Of a stretch of 64,000 bases of DNA, positions 8,161 to 17,791 are shown piece by piece. Under the pieces are notes generated by a model. The model worked only from the letters and a program-made list of their open reading frames with translations, did not search any database and was not told where the DNA came from. The translations under genes were made by a program, and so were the position numbers. The stretch is from Pseudomonadota bacterium (GTDB lineage Bacteria; Pseudomonadota; Gammaproteobacteria; CALCKW01), in assembly GCA_039196715.1 (NCBI GenBank), contig JBCCUP010000005.1:1-64000 (forward strand), given 5' to 3'. Position 1 is the stretch's first letter. The number at the start of each line of letters is the position of its first letter.

Positions 8161-10731
8161 ATGAGCCACGCCAACCAAACGCCGATGATGCGCCAGTACC
8201 TGCGCATCAAGGCCGAGCACCCGGACACGCTGCTGTTCTACCGTATGGGCGATTTCTACGAGCTGTTCTTCGACGACGCGAAGCGCGCTGCGGAGCTGCT
8301 CGGCATCACCCTGACCAAGCGCGGCCACGCCGGTGGGCAACCCATTCCGATGGCCGGCGTGCCGGTGCACGCTGTCGAAAGCTACCTCGCCAAGCTGCTC
8401 CGCCGTGGCGAGTCGGTGGCTGTCTGCGAACAGATCGGCGACCCGGCCACCACCAAGGGCCCGGTCGAACGCAAGGTGGTGCGCGTCCTCACACCCGGCA
8501 CGGTGACAGACGAAGCCCTGCTGCCCGAACAGGGCTCGGCCCTGCTGGTCGCACTGGTCCGCGACGGCCAGCGCGTCGGGTTGGCCTCGCTCGAGCTCGC
8601 GGCCGGGCGCTTCGCTCTGCTCGAGGTTGACGGTGAGGGCGCCCTCGCCAGCGAATTGGACCGGTTGCAACCCGCCGAGATTCTCTACCCCGAGGACTGG
8701 CCGGCCGCGCCACAAACGGGGATTTCAACGCCCCGCCCGGTGTGGCATTTCGACCGTGCTTCGGCCGAGGAGCAACTCTGCCAGCTGTTCGGCACGCGCG
8801 ACCTGGTCGGCTTCGGTGCGAGCACCCTGTCGCTCGCCATCGGGGCGGCAGGGGCTGCCTTGCAATACGTCAAGGACACCCAGCGCGCAGCCCTGCCGCA
8901 CCTCACGGGGCTGACCGTCGAGTCGCGCGCCGACACCTTGATCCTCGACGCCGTAAGCCGACGCAACCTGGAGATCGACCAAACGCTCTCGGGCGCCCGC
9001 GACAACACCCTGCTTGCGACCCTGGACACCACCGTGACGGCGGGCGGCGCAAGGCTGCTTGCGCGCCGGCTCAACCGACCACTTCGCCAGGGCAACGCGC
9101 TCGAGGCGCGGCTGACCGCGCTGGATGCCGTGATAGCGAGCGACGGCTGCCACACGGTCCGCGAGCACTTGCGTGGCAGCGCGGACGTCGAGCGCATCTG
9201 CGCCCGTATCGCCCTGCGCAGTGCGCGACCGCGCGACCTCACCGGGTTGCGCGACAGCCTCGCACGTGGTCCGGACTTGCACCAGGCGTTGTCGACAGCC
9301 GGACTGCTCAACGCGCTCGCAGCCACCGTGTCGCAGCTCGGCGACCATGCCGACACGCTCGATCTGCTGCAGCGCGCTGTCATAGCCGACCCACCGGTGT
9401 TGGCCCGCGACGGCGGTGTCATCGCGGAGGGCTACGACGACGAACTGGACACGCTGCGTCAGCTGCAGACCGATTCGAGCGGCTACCTCGACGCGCTCGA
9501 GGCGCGTGAAAAGGCCGAAACCGGCCTGGCCAACCTCAAGGTCGGTTACAACCGGGTGCACGGGTACTTCATCGAACTCCCCCGCAGTCAGGCCGCGGCT
9601 GTGCCGACTCACTACACGCGCCGCCAGACCCTGAAGAACGCCGAGCGGTACATCACCGAGGAGCTCAAGGCCTGGGAGGACAAGGTTCTGTCCGCCAAGG
9701 ACCGCGCGCTGGCGCGCGAGCGACGCCTCTACGACGCGCTGATCGACACGCTGGTGGCCCGCCTCGCGCCGCTACAAGCCTTCGCCGCGGCGCTCGCCGA
9801 ACTGGACGTGCTCGGCACGCTCGCCGAGCGCGCCACGGCACTGCAGTGGAGCCGACCCCACTTTGTCGACAACCCGGGCCTCGCGATTGATGCCGGCCGC
9901 CACCCGGTGGTCGAACCCCTGCTCGACACCCCCTTTGTCGCCAACGACCTGGTCTTCACGGCGGAACGGCGCATGGTGCTGATCACGGGGCCGAACATGG
10001 GCGGCAAGTCCACCTACATGCGCCAGACGGCCCTGATCACGCTGCTCGCGCATGTCGGCAGCTACGTGCCCGCGGACCGCGCCGTCATTGGCCCCCTCGA
10101 CCGCATCTTCACCCGCATCGGCGCGTCCGACGACCTGGCATCGGGCCGGTCCACGTTCATGGTCGAGATGACCGAAGCGGCCAACATCCTGCACAACGCC
10201 AACGAGAACAGCCTGGTGCTGATGGACGAGATCGGTCGCGGCACCAGCACGTACGACGGTCTCGCACTCGCCTGGGCCTGCGCCGAACGTCTGGCCAGGC
10301 ACAACCGGGCACTGACCCTCTTTGCCACCCACTACTTCGAGCTGACCGCGCTGGCTGATGCCGAGCCCGGCGTCGAGAACGTGCACCTGGACGCGAGTGA
10401 GCACCGCGGCGAAATCGTCTTCATGCACCGCGTCAAATCCGGCCCGGCCAACCGCAGCTACGGCCTTCAGGTCGCCAAGCTTGCCGGTCTGCCGGCCCCG
10501 GTCGTCAACGTGGCTGCAGCCAAGCTGCGCGAACTCGAATCACCGGGCCAGAGCAGCACCGCCAACACGTCACCTGCGGCGGCCGAGGACGCGCAACACC
10601 AACTCGGATTGTTCAGTGCGTTGGGCGAAGGGCCACTGCAGAGTCGGCTCGGCGAGGTCGATCCAGACGCCCTGACGCCCCGGCAAGCACTCGATCTGGT
10701 CTACCAATTGGTCGAGATGGCACGCGATTGA
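8161..10731 (+). CDS. mutS: DNA mismatch repair protein MutS
   Basis: Recognises mismatches and small loops and starts methyl-directed repair with MutL. The chosen ATG gives 856 residues (E. coli 853). The mismatch-reading motif GDFYELF holds the Phe-x-Glu pair at residues 32-34. The ATPase carries Walker [10 protein letters not shown] near residue 610, a [15 protein letters not shown] Walker B/signature and FATHYFELT. The C-terminal end shows [13 protein letters not shown] and a helix-turn-helix-like tail. An in-frame upstream ATG at 8140 would add seven residues that are not conserved. Its partner mutL is 9 kb downstream in the same window. Confidence 0.98.
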   Translation: MSHANQTPMMRQYLRIKAEHPDTLLFYRMGDFYELFFDDAKRAAELLGITLTKRGHAGGQPIPMAGVPVHAVESYLAKLLRRGESVAVCEQIGDPATTKGPVERKVVRVLTPGTVTDEALLPEQGSALLVALVRDGQRVGLASLELAAGRFALLEVDGEGALASELDRLQPAEILYPEDWPAAPQTGISTPRPVWHFDRASAEEQLCQLFGTRDLVGFGASTLSLAIGAAGAALQYVKDTQRAALPHLTGLTVESRADTLILDAVSRRNLEIDQTLSGARDNTLLATLDTTVTAGGARLLARRLNRPLRQGNALEARLTALDAVIASDGCHTVREHLRGSADVERICARIALRSARPRDLTGLRDSLARGPDLHQALSTAGLLNALAATVSQLGDHADTLDLLQRAVIADPPVLARDGGVIAEGYDDELDTLRQLQTDSSGYLDALEAREKAETGLANLKVGYNRVHGYFIELPRSQAAAVPTHYTRRQTLKNAERYITEELKAWEDKVLSAKDRALARERRLYDALIDTLVARLAPLQAFAAALAELDVLGTLAERATALQWSRPHFVDNPGLAIDAGRHPVVEPLLDTPFVANDLVFTAERRMVLITGPNMGGKSTYMRQTALITLLAHVGSYVPADRAVIGPLDRIFTRIGASDDLASGRSTFMVEMTEAANILHNANENSLVLMDEIGRGTSTYDGLALAWACAERLARHNRALTLFATHYFELTALADAEPGVENVHLDASEHRGEIVFMHRVKSGPANRSYGLQVAKLAGLPAPVVNVAAAKLRELESPGQSSTANTSPAAAEDAQHQLGLFSALGEGPLQSRLGEVDPDALTPRQALDLVYQLVEMARD

Positions 10732-10753
10732 CACGGCGTGGTACGGTAGAAAA

Positions 10754-11614
10754 ATGACCGCTTTCTCTCACGTGGGGCTGGTGGTGCGGCAGCAGGATCA
10801 CTCGGTCGCCGACACCCTCCACGACATTCACGGGTTGCTCACACGCAAAGGCTGCACCGCGCTGTTCGAACACAGCACGAGCGGCATGGTGTCAGGCGTC
10901 GAGACCCTGGGCTTCGACGACATCGGCGCGCGTGCCGACCTCGCGATCGTGGTCGGCGGCGACGGCACGCTTTTGTCCACGGCCCGTGAACTCGTCGATT
11001 CGGGGGTGCCACTGGTCGGTGTGAACCGCGGGCGGCTCGGCTTTTTGACCGATGTCCACCCCGATGAAAAGCTGTTGCAACTCGCGGCCATCCTCGACGG
11101 CGACTACGTCCCCGACGAGCGGCTGATGTTGCGCATGGACGTCGAACGCGACGGCGAAGTGCTCTACACCGATTCGGCCTTCAACGACGTTGTGATCCGC
11201 AACACCCAGATGTTGCGGATCGTCGATTTCGAGGTGTACATCGACGGGTCTTTCGTCAACCACCAGCGCGCCGACGGGATCATCGTCAGCACGCCCTCGG
11301 GCTCGACGGCGTATGCGCTCTCTAACGGCGGCCCCATCGTGAACCCGCAGTTGCAAGGCATCATCCTGCAACCGATCTGCCCCCACACCTTGAGCAGCCG
11401 CCCGCTCGTGGTGCCCGAAGACTGCACGATCGAAATCGTCGTCTGTGATGACGGCGCACCCAACGCACAAGCGGTCTGCGACGGCCAGCTCTACCACCAC
11501 GTGCAACGCGATGACATCGTCCGCGTGCGCCGCAAGCGGCGCCACCTCACGCTGCTGCACCCGAGCGACTACGACTACTTCCAGATCCTGCGAGCGAAGC
11601 TCAACTGGCGCTGA
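10754..11614 (+). CDS. nadK: NAD kinase
   Basis: Phosphorylates NAD+ to NADP+. A 286-residue protein with the family's GGDGT motif at residues 68-72, VNRGRLGFLTD at 90-100, and the downstream STPSGSTAYALSNGGPIVNPQL block that completes the active site. Length is normal. It lies 22 bp after mutS and 18 bp before recN. The nadK-recN-bamE order is a common gammaproteobacterial arrangement. Confidence 0.97.
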   Translation: MTAFSHVGLVVRQQDHSVADTLHDIHGLLTRKGCTALFEHSTSGMVSGVETLGFDDIGARADLAIVVGGDGTLLSTARELVDSGVPLVGVNRGRLGFLTDVHPDEKLLQLAAILDGDYVPDERLMLRMDVERDGEVLYTDSAFNDVVIRNTQMLRIVDFEVYIDGSFVNHQRADGIIVSTPSGSTAYALSNGGPIVNPQLQGIILQPICPHTLSSRPLVVPEDCTIEIVVCDDGAPNAQAVCDGQLYHHVQRDDIVRVRRKRRHLTLLHPSDYDYFQILRAKLNWR

Positions 11615-11632
11615 CTCGCCAGATCACCTGCC

Positions 11633-13294
11633 ATGCTCGACTACCTCCGCGTCCAGGACTTCGCCATCATCGACAGCGTCAGCACGCCGTTCGCCGACGG
11701 CATGACGGCCCTGACGGGCGAGACCGGCGCGGGCAAGTCCATTCTGCTCGACGCCATCGGGCTGGTGCTCGGTGACCGTGCAGAGCGCCACAGTGTGCGT
11801 GACGGCGCGGCACGCGCCGAGATCGAAGCGAGCTTCAGTGTCGCCGCCGACAGCGAAGCTGCACGCTGGCTCACCGCGCACGACCTCGACGACGACGGGG
11901 TGTGCACCTTGCGACGGGTCGTGCGGCGCGACGGCCGCTCGCGGGCATACGTCAACGGCCGAAGTGTGTCCTCACAGGCCCTGCGCGAGCTCGGCGAGAT
12001 GCTGGTTCACATCCACGGTCAGCACGAGCACCAGCACCTGTCCGACACCGATCGACAACGCCAGATTGTCGATGCACGCGCTGGCGTTGACGCCGAGCTG
12101 GATGCCCTGGCGAGCTTGCACGCCGACTGGCGTCTTGCCCTGTCGGCGGTGCGCGACGCCGAGGGCCAGCGCAACGAGCGCACCGACCGACTCGACCTCT
12201 TGCAGTTCCAGTTGCGCGAACTGCAGGCCGTGCAACTCGATGCCGACGGCATCGACGCCCTGTTCACGGAACACCGTCGCTTGAGCAACGCGGAACAGCT
12301 GATCGCCTCGATCAACGCGCTGATCAGCGACACCTTCGACGACGACGGCTCGGCGCACGAGCGCCTCAGTCGCGCCCTCCGAGTTGCCGAGAGCCTCGCC
12401 GACACCGACGCTGCACTGGCGCCACTGACCCAACTCGTCGGTGATGCGTTGATCAATCTCGACGAAGCTGCAAGCCTGGCGCGCGGCTACGTGTCCGGGC
12501 TCGACCTCGACCCATCGCGCCTCGCCGAGGTAGACGCCGAGATCGCCATCGTGCACGGCCTCGCGCGCAAACACCGGGTCGAGGCGCGCGATTTGCCCGC
12601 AGTGCGAGCCCAGTTCGAGACCGAGCGCGCAGCGCTTGAGGCAGCCGTGTCCGACCCGGCAACCCTCGAGGCCGCGGCAGCGGACGCACACAGCCGTTTT
12701 CTCGCGTGCGCCCGACGCGTGAGCCGTGCGCGTCGCACAGCTGCGAAGGCGCTCTCCAGCGACGTGACAGCCGAATTACAGACCCTCGGCATGGGCGGTG
12801 GGCAGTTCAGGGTCGAGGTCAGCGAGGACCCGGAGCACGCCACCGCGCACGGCATCGACCGCATCGAACTGCGGGTGAGTGCAAATCCGGGCCAACGGCC
12901 CAAGCCCTTGGCAAAAGTCGCCTCGGGCGGCGAACTCTCACGCATCAGCCTCGCGATCCAGTTGATCGCGTCACGCTACGCCGCCGTGCCCTCGTTGGTG
13001 TTCGACGAGGTCGACGCCGGCATCGGCGGTGGCACCGCGGAGATCGTCGGCAAGCAGCTTCGCGAGCTGGGCGAGCGCTGTCAGGTGATGTGCGTGACGC
13101 ACCTGCCCCAGGTTGCAAGTCAGGCACATCACCACATCGCCGTTCGAAAAACCGTGGTTGATGGCGAAACCCACACCGCCCCGACGGCGCTCAAGGGCAA
13201 GGCCCGCGTGGACGAAATCGCGCGCATGCTCGGCGGGGTCAAGTTGACGTCAAAGGTGCGGTCCCACGCCCGCGAGATGCTCGGTGAGGCCTGA
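11633..13294 (+). CDS. recN: DNA repair protein RecN
   Basis: An SMC-like ATPase for double-strand break repair. The N-terminal Walker A is GETGAGKS at residues 29-36 in the family context ALTGETGAGKSILLDAIGL. A central coiled-coil region separates it from the C-terminal ASGGELSRISLAIQL signature and VFDEVDAGIGG Walker B, then QVMCVTHLPQVAS. Length 553 is typical. In E. coli recN is strongly LexA-controlled. I did not find a clear LexA box in the 18-bp gap behind nadK, so here any SOS control would have to come from within nadK or further upstream. Confidence 0.97.
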   Translation: MLDYLRVQDFAIIDSVSTPFADGMTALTGETGAGKSILLDAIGLVLGDRAERHSVRDGAARAEIEASFSVAADSEAARWLTAHDLDDDGVCTLRRVVRRDGRSRAYVNGRSVSSQALRELGEMLVHIHGQHEHQHLSDTDRQRQIVDARAGVDAELDALASLHADWRLALSAVRDAEGQRNERTDRLDLLQFQLRELQAVQLDADGIDALFTEHRRLSNAEQLIASINALISDTFDDDGSAHERLSRALRVAESLADTDAALAPLTQLVGDALINLDEAASLARGYVSGLDLDPSRLAEVDAEIAIVHGLARKHRVEARDLPAVRAQFETERAALEAAVSDPATLEAAAADAHSRFLACARRVSRARRTAAKALSSDVTAELQTLGMGGGQFRVEVSEDPEHATAHGIDRIELRVSANPGQRPKPLAKVASGGELSRISLAIQLIASRYAAVPSLVFDEVDAGIGGGTAEIVGKQLRELGERCQVMCVTHLPQVASQAHHHIAVRKTVVDGETHTAPTALKGKARVDEIARMLGGVKLTSKVRSHAREMLGEA

Positions 13295-13384
13295 CGTGCC
13301 AGCCGCTGCAACGCCCGTGTCGGACAGGTGCGCCTGGACTACACTCCGCGTCAGTCGAGACTGCCCGCAACCCTTGGAGATCCG

Positions 13385-13765
13385 ATGGCCGTGAGAGCAA
13401 TGGCGATGGCCGCGTGGTGTGTGTTCACGCTGCAGGCGTGCACGACCGCCTTGTTGCCCAGTGCCCACCGCCACCCTATGCAGCAGGGCAACCTCATCGA
13501 CCTCGAGCAGCGCGCGCAGCTGCAGGTGGGCATGACGCAGGACCAGGTGCGCTTCCTGGTTGGCGATCCCGCGTTGTCCAACCTGGTTCAGCCCAACACC
13601 TGGTTGTACATATACAACAGCGGTGAGTTGCTCGAGCCTGGCATCAACCACCTGCTTGCGCTCGCCTTCGACAGCGAGGGCACGCTGCTCTCGATCGACA
13701 ACCGCTATGCCCCGGAGCGCGCGCAGAGCGCCTTCCGACGCGACACACGGCGCGACTTCGACTGA
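13385..13765 (+). CDS. bamE: Outer membrane assembly lipoprotein BamE
   Basis: A small lipoprotein of the BAM complex that supports beta-barrel insertion. The chosen ATG gives 126 residues with a short signal peptide and lipobox FTLQAC, Cys19 being the lipidated residue. The SmpA/OmlA fold is recognisable in the QGNLIDLEQRAQLQVGMTQDQVRFLVGDP helix-turn and the PNTWLYIY strand. An in-frame start at 13328 would bury the signal peptide. It sits 90 bp after recN. In pseudomonads fur is the divergent neighbour of bamE; here fur is about 21 kb away. Confidence 0.92.
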   Translation: MAVRAMAMAAWCVFTLQACTTALLPSAHRHPMQQGNLIDLEQRAQLQVGMTQDQVRFLVGDPALSNLVQPNTWLYIYNSGELLEPGINHLLALAFDSEGTLLSIDNRYAPERAQSAFRRDTRRDFD

Positions 13766-13799
13766 ACGCACTCGACTGCCCAGGTCGGCTGCCGGGGCA

Positions 13800-14228
13800 T
13801 CAGGCGTAGAGTTGCTTCGCACGGCGCACGAAGGCGTCCACCATCGCGCGATTGACCTCCTTGAAGACGGGCCCCGCCGTCATGTCGAGCAAGCGGCTGC
13901 TGAATTCGAACGCAAGCGCCAGAGTGACCTCGCAGCCCGCATCACGGGACGCGAAGCGCCACTCACCCTGCAGTGACTTGAACGGCCCCTCAACCAGCTC
14001 GATGCCCAGACGCTCGACGGGCTGGAGTTGGTTGCGCGTGGTGAAGCGCTGTCTGAGCGGGCCCTTGCTGACCGTGATTTCGGCGACTTGTGCGGTGTCA
14101 CTGCGCTCGATCAGTCGGGATGCACGGCACCACGGCAGGAACGTGCTGTAGTGTTCGACCTCGGCCACCAGGCGGTACATCTGCTCGGCAGTGAAGGGCA
14201 CGCGAGTGCGTTCAGTGAATCGTTGCAT
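13800..14228 (-). CDS. ratA: START-domain protein RatA / Coq10 family
   Basis: A 142-residue SRPBCC/START-like protein with the family blocks [25 protein letters not shown], a [14 protein letters not shown] strand and [25 protein letters not shown]. Homologues are annotated either as ribosome-association toxin RatA or as ubiquinone-binding Coq10-like proteins; the second role is better supported in several organisms. It is divergent from smpB, as in E. coli, but the usual ratB partner does not follow; the next gene is the convergent bamE. Confidence 0.93.
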   Translation of the reverse strand: MQRFTERTRVPFTAEQMYRLVAEVEHYSTFLPWCRASRLIERSDTAQVAEITVSKGPLRQRFTTRNQLQPVERLGIELVEGPFKSLQGEWRFASRDAGCEVTLALAFEFSSRLLDMTAGPVFKEVNRAMVDAFVRRAKQLYA

Positions 14229-14347
14229 GGGGACGCAGCTGGCACGGGTTGGCGGGAGGCATCTGCCTAGTATGGCGCATGCAGCTGGGCGTTGCTGTCG
14301 GAGCCCTTCGAGCTCGGCATCCGGGCCTACGGTATACTTGTCTGGCT

Positions 14348-14827
14348 ATGGCCAAGAAAAAGAAGCCAGCCGGACACGGTGGCGCGACCATCGCGCTGAA
14401 CCGCAAGGCGAAGTTCGACTTCCACATCGAAACGCGCTACGAAGCGGGCTTGTCGCTGCTCGGCTGGGAAGTGAAAAGCCTGCGCGCGGGCAAGGTCCAG
14501 TTGAACGAGAGCTATGTGTTCGTCCGCGCAGGCGAAGCCTATCTGATCGGCTGCCACATCTCACCGATGGCCTCGGCGTCGACGCACGTCGACACCTCAC
14601 CGATGCGGTCACGGAAGTTGCTGTTGCATCGCCGTGAACTGGATGCGCTTATCGGTTCGGTTGAGCGCAAGGGCTACACCCTCGTCCCGATGGCGCTCTA
14701 TTGGAAACGCGGCCGGGTCAAGCTCGAGATCGGATTGGGCAAGGGCAAGAAAACGCACGACAAGCGTGCAACAGAGAAGGAGCGCGACTGGCAGCGCGAC
14801 CGCCAGCGCGCGTTGCGCCGCGGTTGA
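14348..14827 (+). CDS. smpB: SsrA-binding protein SmpB
   Basis: Binds tmRNA and brings it to stalled ribosomes for trans-translation. The start MAKKKK gives 159 residues. Conserved blocks are [35 protein letters not shown] and the C-terminal [21 protein letters not shown] followed by the basic tail that reads the empty decoding channel. An in-frame upstream start adds a non-conserved leader. The gap to convergent dnaQ is only 10 bp, so no ssrA gene lies beside it. Confidence 0.97.
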   Translation: MAKKKKPAGHGGATIALNRKAKFDFHIETRYEAGLSLLGWEVKSLRAGKVQLNESYVFVRAGEAYLIGCHISPMASASTHVDTSPMRSRKLLLHRRELDALIGSVERKGYTLVPMALYWKRGRVKLEIGLGKGKKTHDKRATEKERDWQRDRQRALRRG

Positions 14828-14837
14828 ACCCACCCGT

Positions 14838-15536
14838 TCAGGGCATCAGGGCGTGCCAACGCGCGGGTCCGCCGGACTCCCTTTCAATCATCTCGAGGTA
14901 TGCCGCGTGCGCAGTGCGTTCGACGTCGCTCGCGCGCGGGATGGCATTGAGGCCCGCCGTCTCCACACGAACCTGCACGGCGCCATGGGTGCCGGCGACC
15001 TCGCTGGCGAGGTCGAGTGCGGTCTGGCCGCCGGTCATCAGCAGGTAGACGTCTGCCAGGATTTCCGAGTCGAGCAAGGCGCCGTGCAACTCGCGGCCGG
15101 AATTGTCGACATCGAGCCGCTTGCACAAGGCATCGAGGCTGTTGCGCTGGCCCGGGTACATGCGTCGCGCCAATGCCAGGGTGTCGAGCACGGTACAGTG
15201 TGCCGAGATGTCCGGTCGATCCAGTCGCGCGAGCTCGGCATTGAGGAAGCCAACATCGAACGGTGCGTTGTGAATCACGAGCTCGGCGCCGTCGACAAAC
15301 GCCAGAAAGGCATCGACCACCGCGTCGAAGCGCGGCTTGTCGGCCAGAAAGGCGTCGGTGATGCCGTGCACGGCGAGCGCACCGGCATCCACCTCGCGAT
15401 CGGGCTTGAGGTACGCGTGAAAGTGTCGCCCGGTCAACCGCCTGTTGACGACTTCAACGCCGCCGATCTCGATGACCCGGTGTCCGAGGCCGGGGTCGAT
15501 GCCGGTCGTCTCGGTGTCCAGTACGATCTGTCGCAT
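14838..15536 (-). CDS. dnaQ: DNA polymerase III epsilon subunit (3'-5' exonuclease)
   Basis: The proofreading subunit of the replicative polymerase. The 232-residue protein opens with the ExoI motif LDTETTG (Asp7, Glu9). ExoII is IHNAPFDVGF and the ExoIII-epsilon motif is around HGALLDSEILADVY, giving the His-x4-Asp arrangement. The C-terminal clamp/alpha-binding tail is present. It lies 9 bp after rnhA on the same strand. In E. coli the two are adjacent but divergent; here they are co-oriented. Confidence 0.96.
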   Translation of the reverse strand: MRQIVLDTETTGIDPGLGHRVIEIGGVEVVNRRLTGRHFHAYLKPDREVDAGALAVHGITDAFLADKPRFDAVVDAFLAFVDGAELVIHNAPFDVGFLNAELARLDRPDISAHCTVLDTLALARRMYPGQRNSLDALCKRLDVDNSGRELHGALLDSEILADVYLLMTGGQTALDLASEVAGTHGAVQVRVETAGLNAIPRASDVERTAHAAYLEMIERESGGPARWHALMP

Positions 15537-15545
15537 GCCCGCCCT

Positions 15546-15980
15546 CTAGAGTTCGTCGATGCCGCGGTTCGCCAACGCGTCGGCGCGCTCGTTCTCCGGG
15601 TGCCCGGCGTGGCCCTTGACCCAGCGCCAGTCGACCGTGTGGCGTGACGCCGCCTCGTCGAGCGCTTGCCACAACTCGGCGTTCTTGACCGGTTTTCGTG
15701 CGGCTGTGCGCCAGCCGTTGCGTTTCCAGCCGCCGAGCCACTCGGTGATGCCTTTGCGCACATACTGGGAATCCGTGGTCAGCACCACGTCGCAGGGCCG
15801 AGTCAGCGTCGTGAGCGCGTTGATGGCCGCAGTCAGCTCCATTCGGTTGTTGGTGGTCTGCGCTTCGCCACCGTACAACTCCCGCTCCTGGCCTGCGGAC
15901 CGCAGCACGGCGCCCCACCCGCCGGGCCCCGGGTTGCCGCGGCAGGCGCCGTCCGTGAAGATTTCTACCGAATCTGACAT
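15546..15980 (-). CDS. rnhA: Ribonuclease HI
   Basis: Removes RNA from RNA-DNA hybrids. All catalytic residues of the 144-aa protein are visible: Asp10 in [13 protein letters not shown], the Glu of [10 protein letters not shown], the Asp of TTDSQYV and the Asp/His around [12 protein letters not shown]. The basic protrusion ([18 protein letters not shown]) that grips the hybrid is present. It is upstream of dnaQ and downstream of the methyltransferase on the same strand, resembling the yafS-rnhA-dnaQ neighbourhood of E. coli. Confidence 0.97.
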   Translation of the reverse strand: MSDSVEIFTDGACRGNPGPGGWGAVLRSAGQERELYGGEAQTTNNRMELTAAINALTTLTRPCDVVLTTDSQYVRKGITEWLGGWKRNGWRTAARKPVKNAELWQALDEAASRHTVDWRWVKGHAGHPENERADALANRGIDEL

Positions 15981-16085
15981 GGCAAGTCAGGCACTCACAT
16001 GAACTCAATGTGTGTCAATGATACCGCAGACGGCTGACACGGCGACCGGCGGCTCGCGCGCCCGCCTTCCCGGGCACGCAGTCGC

Positions 16086-16874
16086 TCAGGCTGTCGGGTC
16101 CTGACTGCGTGCGCTGCGATCGCTCGAGTGATGTGCAAAGGCGCCGGCGACGACGGCCTTGCGCCCACGCTGGCGAGCACGCTCCAGGTGCGCCGGGTTG
16201 AGCGGGATGGATTGCTTGCGGGCCAGCAGGACGTAGACCGGCGCACCGAGCTCGCGCAGCGCACGCACGCCGCGGCGCACCCGGCTGCCCGCCGGCAGCG
16301 TCCCGTAAACCGAGGCCGGCCCGACGCCGACGCGTTCGAGCACGTTGAAATCCAGCACCGACAGCCAGTCGACAACCCGGCTCGCACTGAAGAAGTGGCC
16401 GCGCCACGGCATGCCCTTGCGCCACTGGAAAAGCGCCCGCCGCGCACCCCAGGCACTCCACAGGTTGAAGCCCATGAGCACCAGGAAACCGTCGTCGGTC
16501 AACACGCGGTTTGCCTCACGCAGCACCTGATGCGGCACATCGCAGTAGTCCAGGGTGTGCGGCAGGTAGACGACGTGGAGCGAATTGTCGGCAAAGGGCA
16601 ACTGCTGTGCGTCGCCGACCACGTCTGCGCCGACGGCCGCGCCGCGCGGGTCCAGCACCAGGCGCCGCAACGTCGCCGTGTCGTCGAGCAGCTGCCCGTC
16701 GGGCCCGAGCGCGCCGACCTGCAGCGCCCGGTGGCCAAAGACCTTGGGGAGTTGTTCCTCGAGCCGCTGACGGGTGTGCCGCAGCACCGCTCGGCCCACC
16801 GGCGCCGCGTACCAGCGGGCCAGCAGCGGCTGGTCGCGCGACCAGTCGAGGCGGTTGGCAGTCAGGTTTTCCAT
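16086..16874 (-). CDS. YafS-like class I SAM-dependent methyltransferase
   Basis: A 262-residue protein with a class I methyltransferase fold, assigned mainly from GDAQQLPFADNSLHVVYLPHTLDYCDVPHQVLRE (motif II/III region) followed by NRVLTDDGFLVLMGFN. Its place next to rnhA/dnaQ is that of E. coli yafS. The glycine-rich SAM-binding motif I is weak: the expected position reads LQVGALGPDG rather than a VLDxGCGxG type, so SAM binding may be altered. The substrate is unknown. The C-terminus is basic, then Ser/Arg-rich. Confidence 0.8.
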   Translation of the reverse strand: MENLTANRLDWSRDQPLLARWYAAPVGRAVLRHTRQRLEEQLPKVFGHRALQVGALGPDGQLLDDTATLRRLVLDPRGAAVGADVVGDAQQLPFADNSLHVVYLPHTLDYCDVPHQVLREANRVLTDDGFLVLMGFNLWSAWGARRALFQWRKGMPWRGHFFSASRVVDWLSVLDFNVLERVGVGPASVYGTLPAGSRVRRGVRALRELGAPVYVLLARKQSIPLNPAHLERARQRGRKAVVAGAFAHHSSDRSARSQDPTA

Positions 16875-17074
16875 GAAAATAACTCGCCAACTTGCTGGAA
16901 AAGCTGCAGGAAATGCCCCGTATGCTAGCCTTCAATCAGGTGCGTGGCAAACCGCCGGCAAGGGAGCTGGTCGCACAGACCTGCTGGGCTCCTGTGACGC
17001 CACCACGACGACCGCGCAAGCCTGCTTAGCGACACCGGGCGCTTGAGTTGAACACCGTTGGACAGATCACAGCC

Positions 17075-17755
17075 ATGATGAAACTGATACTGACAAACGA
17101 AGAAGGTGAAGCGAAGGAGTTTCCGCTCGACAAGCCGATTACGGAGATCGGCCGCCGCAGCGGAAACGACATTCAGCTGACGGGTCGTGAAATCAGCGGA
17201 TTGCACGCGTTGATCGAAAGCGATGGGGCCCGTTTCACGCTGGTGGACCGCGACAGCACCAACGGTACCTGGATCGACGGCGAACGCATCAGCAAACCGA
17301 CCGAACTGACGCCCAACAGCGCCTTCAAGATCGGCAAATTCAGCCTGTCCTTGCGCGAGGCGCGCACGCAGCCCGTTGCGCTGCCGGCACTGAGCGGCGG
17401 CGAGGACGAGCTCGAAGACCAACCGCCCATGCACGACAGTGCGGGTGACAACTCGGTCGGGTCGGTTGCGACCAGCGGACGCGCTCAGATCACGATCAAC
17501 TCGGGCATCAAGGCCGGCAGCACGATTGATATCGTCAAGGCGGTCACGACGGTCGGTCGACCCGGTGTCCAGGTCGTCGCCATCAACCGTCAGGCCGATG
17601 GGTACTACGCGTTGCACGTCGAGACGCTGCAGTGCAACGACAAGGCCACGGTCAACGAGCGCGTGCTGGACGACATGCCGGTGAAGTTGAGCCACGGTGA
17701 CGCGCTGCGCGTGGCCGGCACGGAAATCCGATTCGAGTTCAAGGCTGCAAGCTGA
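17075..17755 (+). CDS. Tandem FHA-domain protein
   Basis: A soluble 226-residue protein with two forkhead-associated domains. The first (about residues 1-100) has EIGRRSGNDIQL, SGLHALIES and DSTNGTWIDG, which carry the usual phosphothreonine-binding Gly-Arg, Ser-x-x-His and Asn residues. An acidic linker follows (GGEDELEDQP). The second domain (about 135-226) has TTVGRPGVQVVAINR and ATVNERVLDDMPVKLSHGDALRVAG, a more degenerate copy that keeps the strand pattern. FHA proteins read phospho-Thr in kinase or secretion pathways; no kinase or secretion gene is nearby. Two ATG codons (17075, 17078) are possible starts. Confidence 0.88.
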   Translation: MMKLILTNEEGEAKEFPLDKPITEIGRRSGNDIQLTGREISGLHALIESDGARFTLVDRDSTNGTWIDGERISKPTELTPNSAFKIGKFSLSLREARTQPVALPALSGGEDELEDQPPMHDSAGDNSVGSVATSGRAQITINSGIKAGSTIDIVKAVTTVGRPGVQVVAINRQADGYYALHVETLQCNDKATVNERVLDDMPVKLSHGDALRVAGTEIRFEFKAAS

Positions 17756-17791
17756 GTTCGACAGCGCGGCGCGTCGACCCGTCGCGTGTCC

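Noticed and set aside
14828-14837. Looked for ssrA (tmRNA) beside smpB
   Set aside because: Only ten bases separate smpB from dnaQ, and no tmRNA-like sequence lies on the other side.
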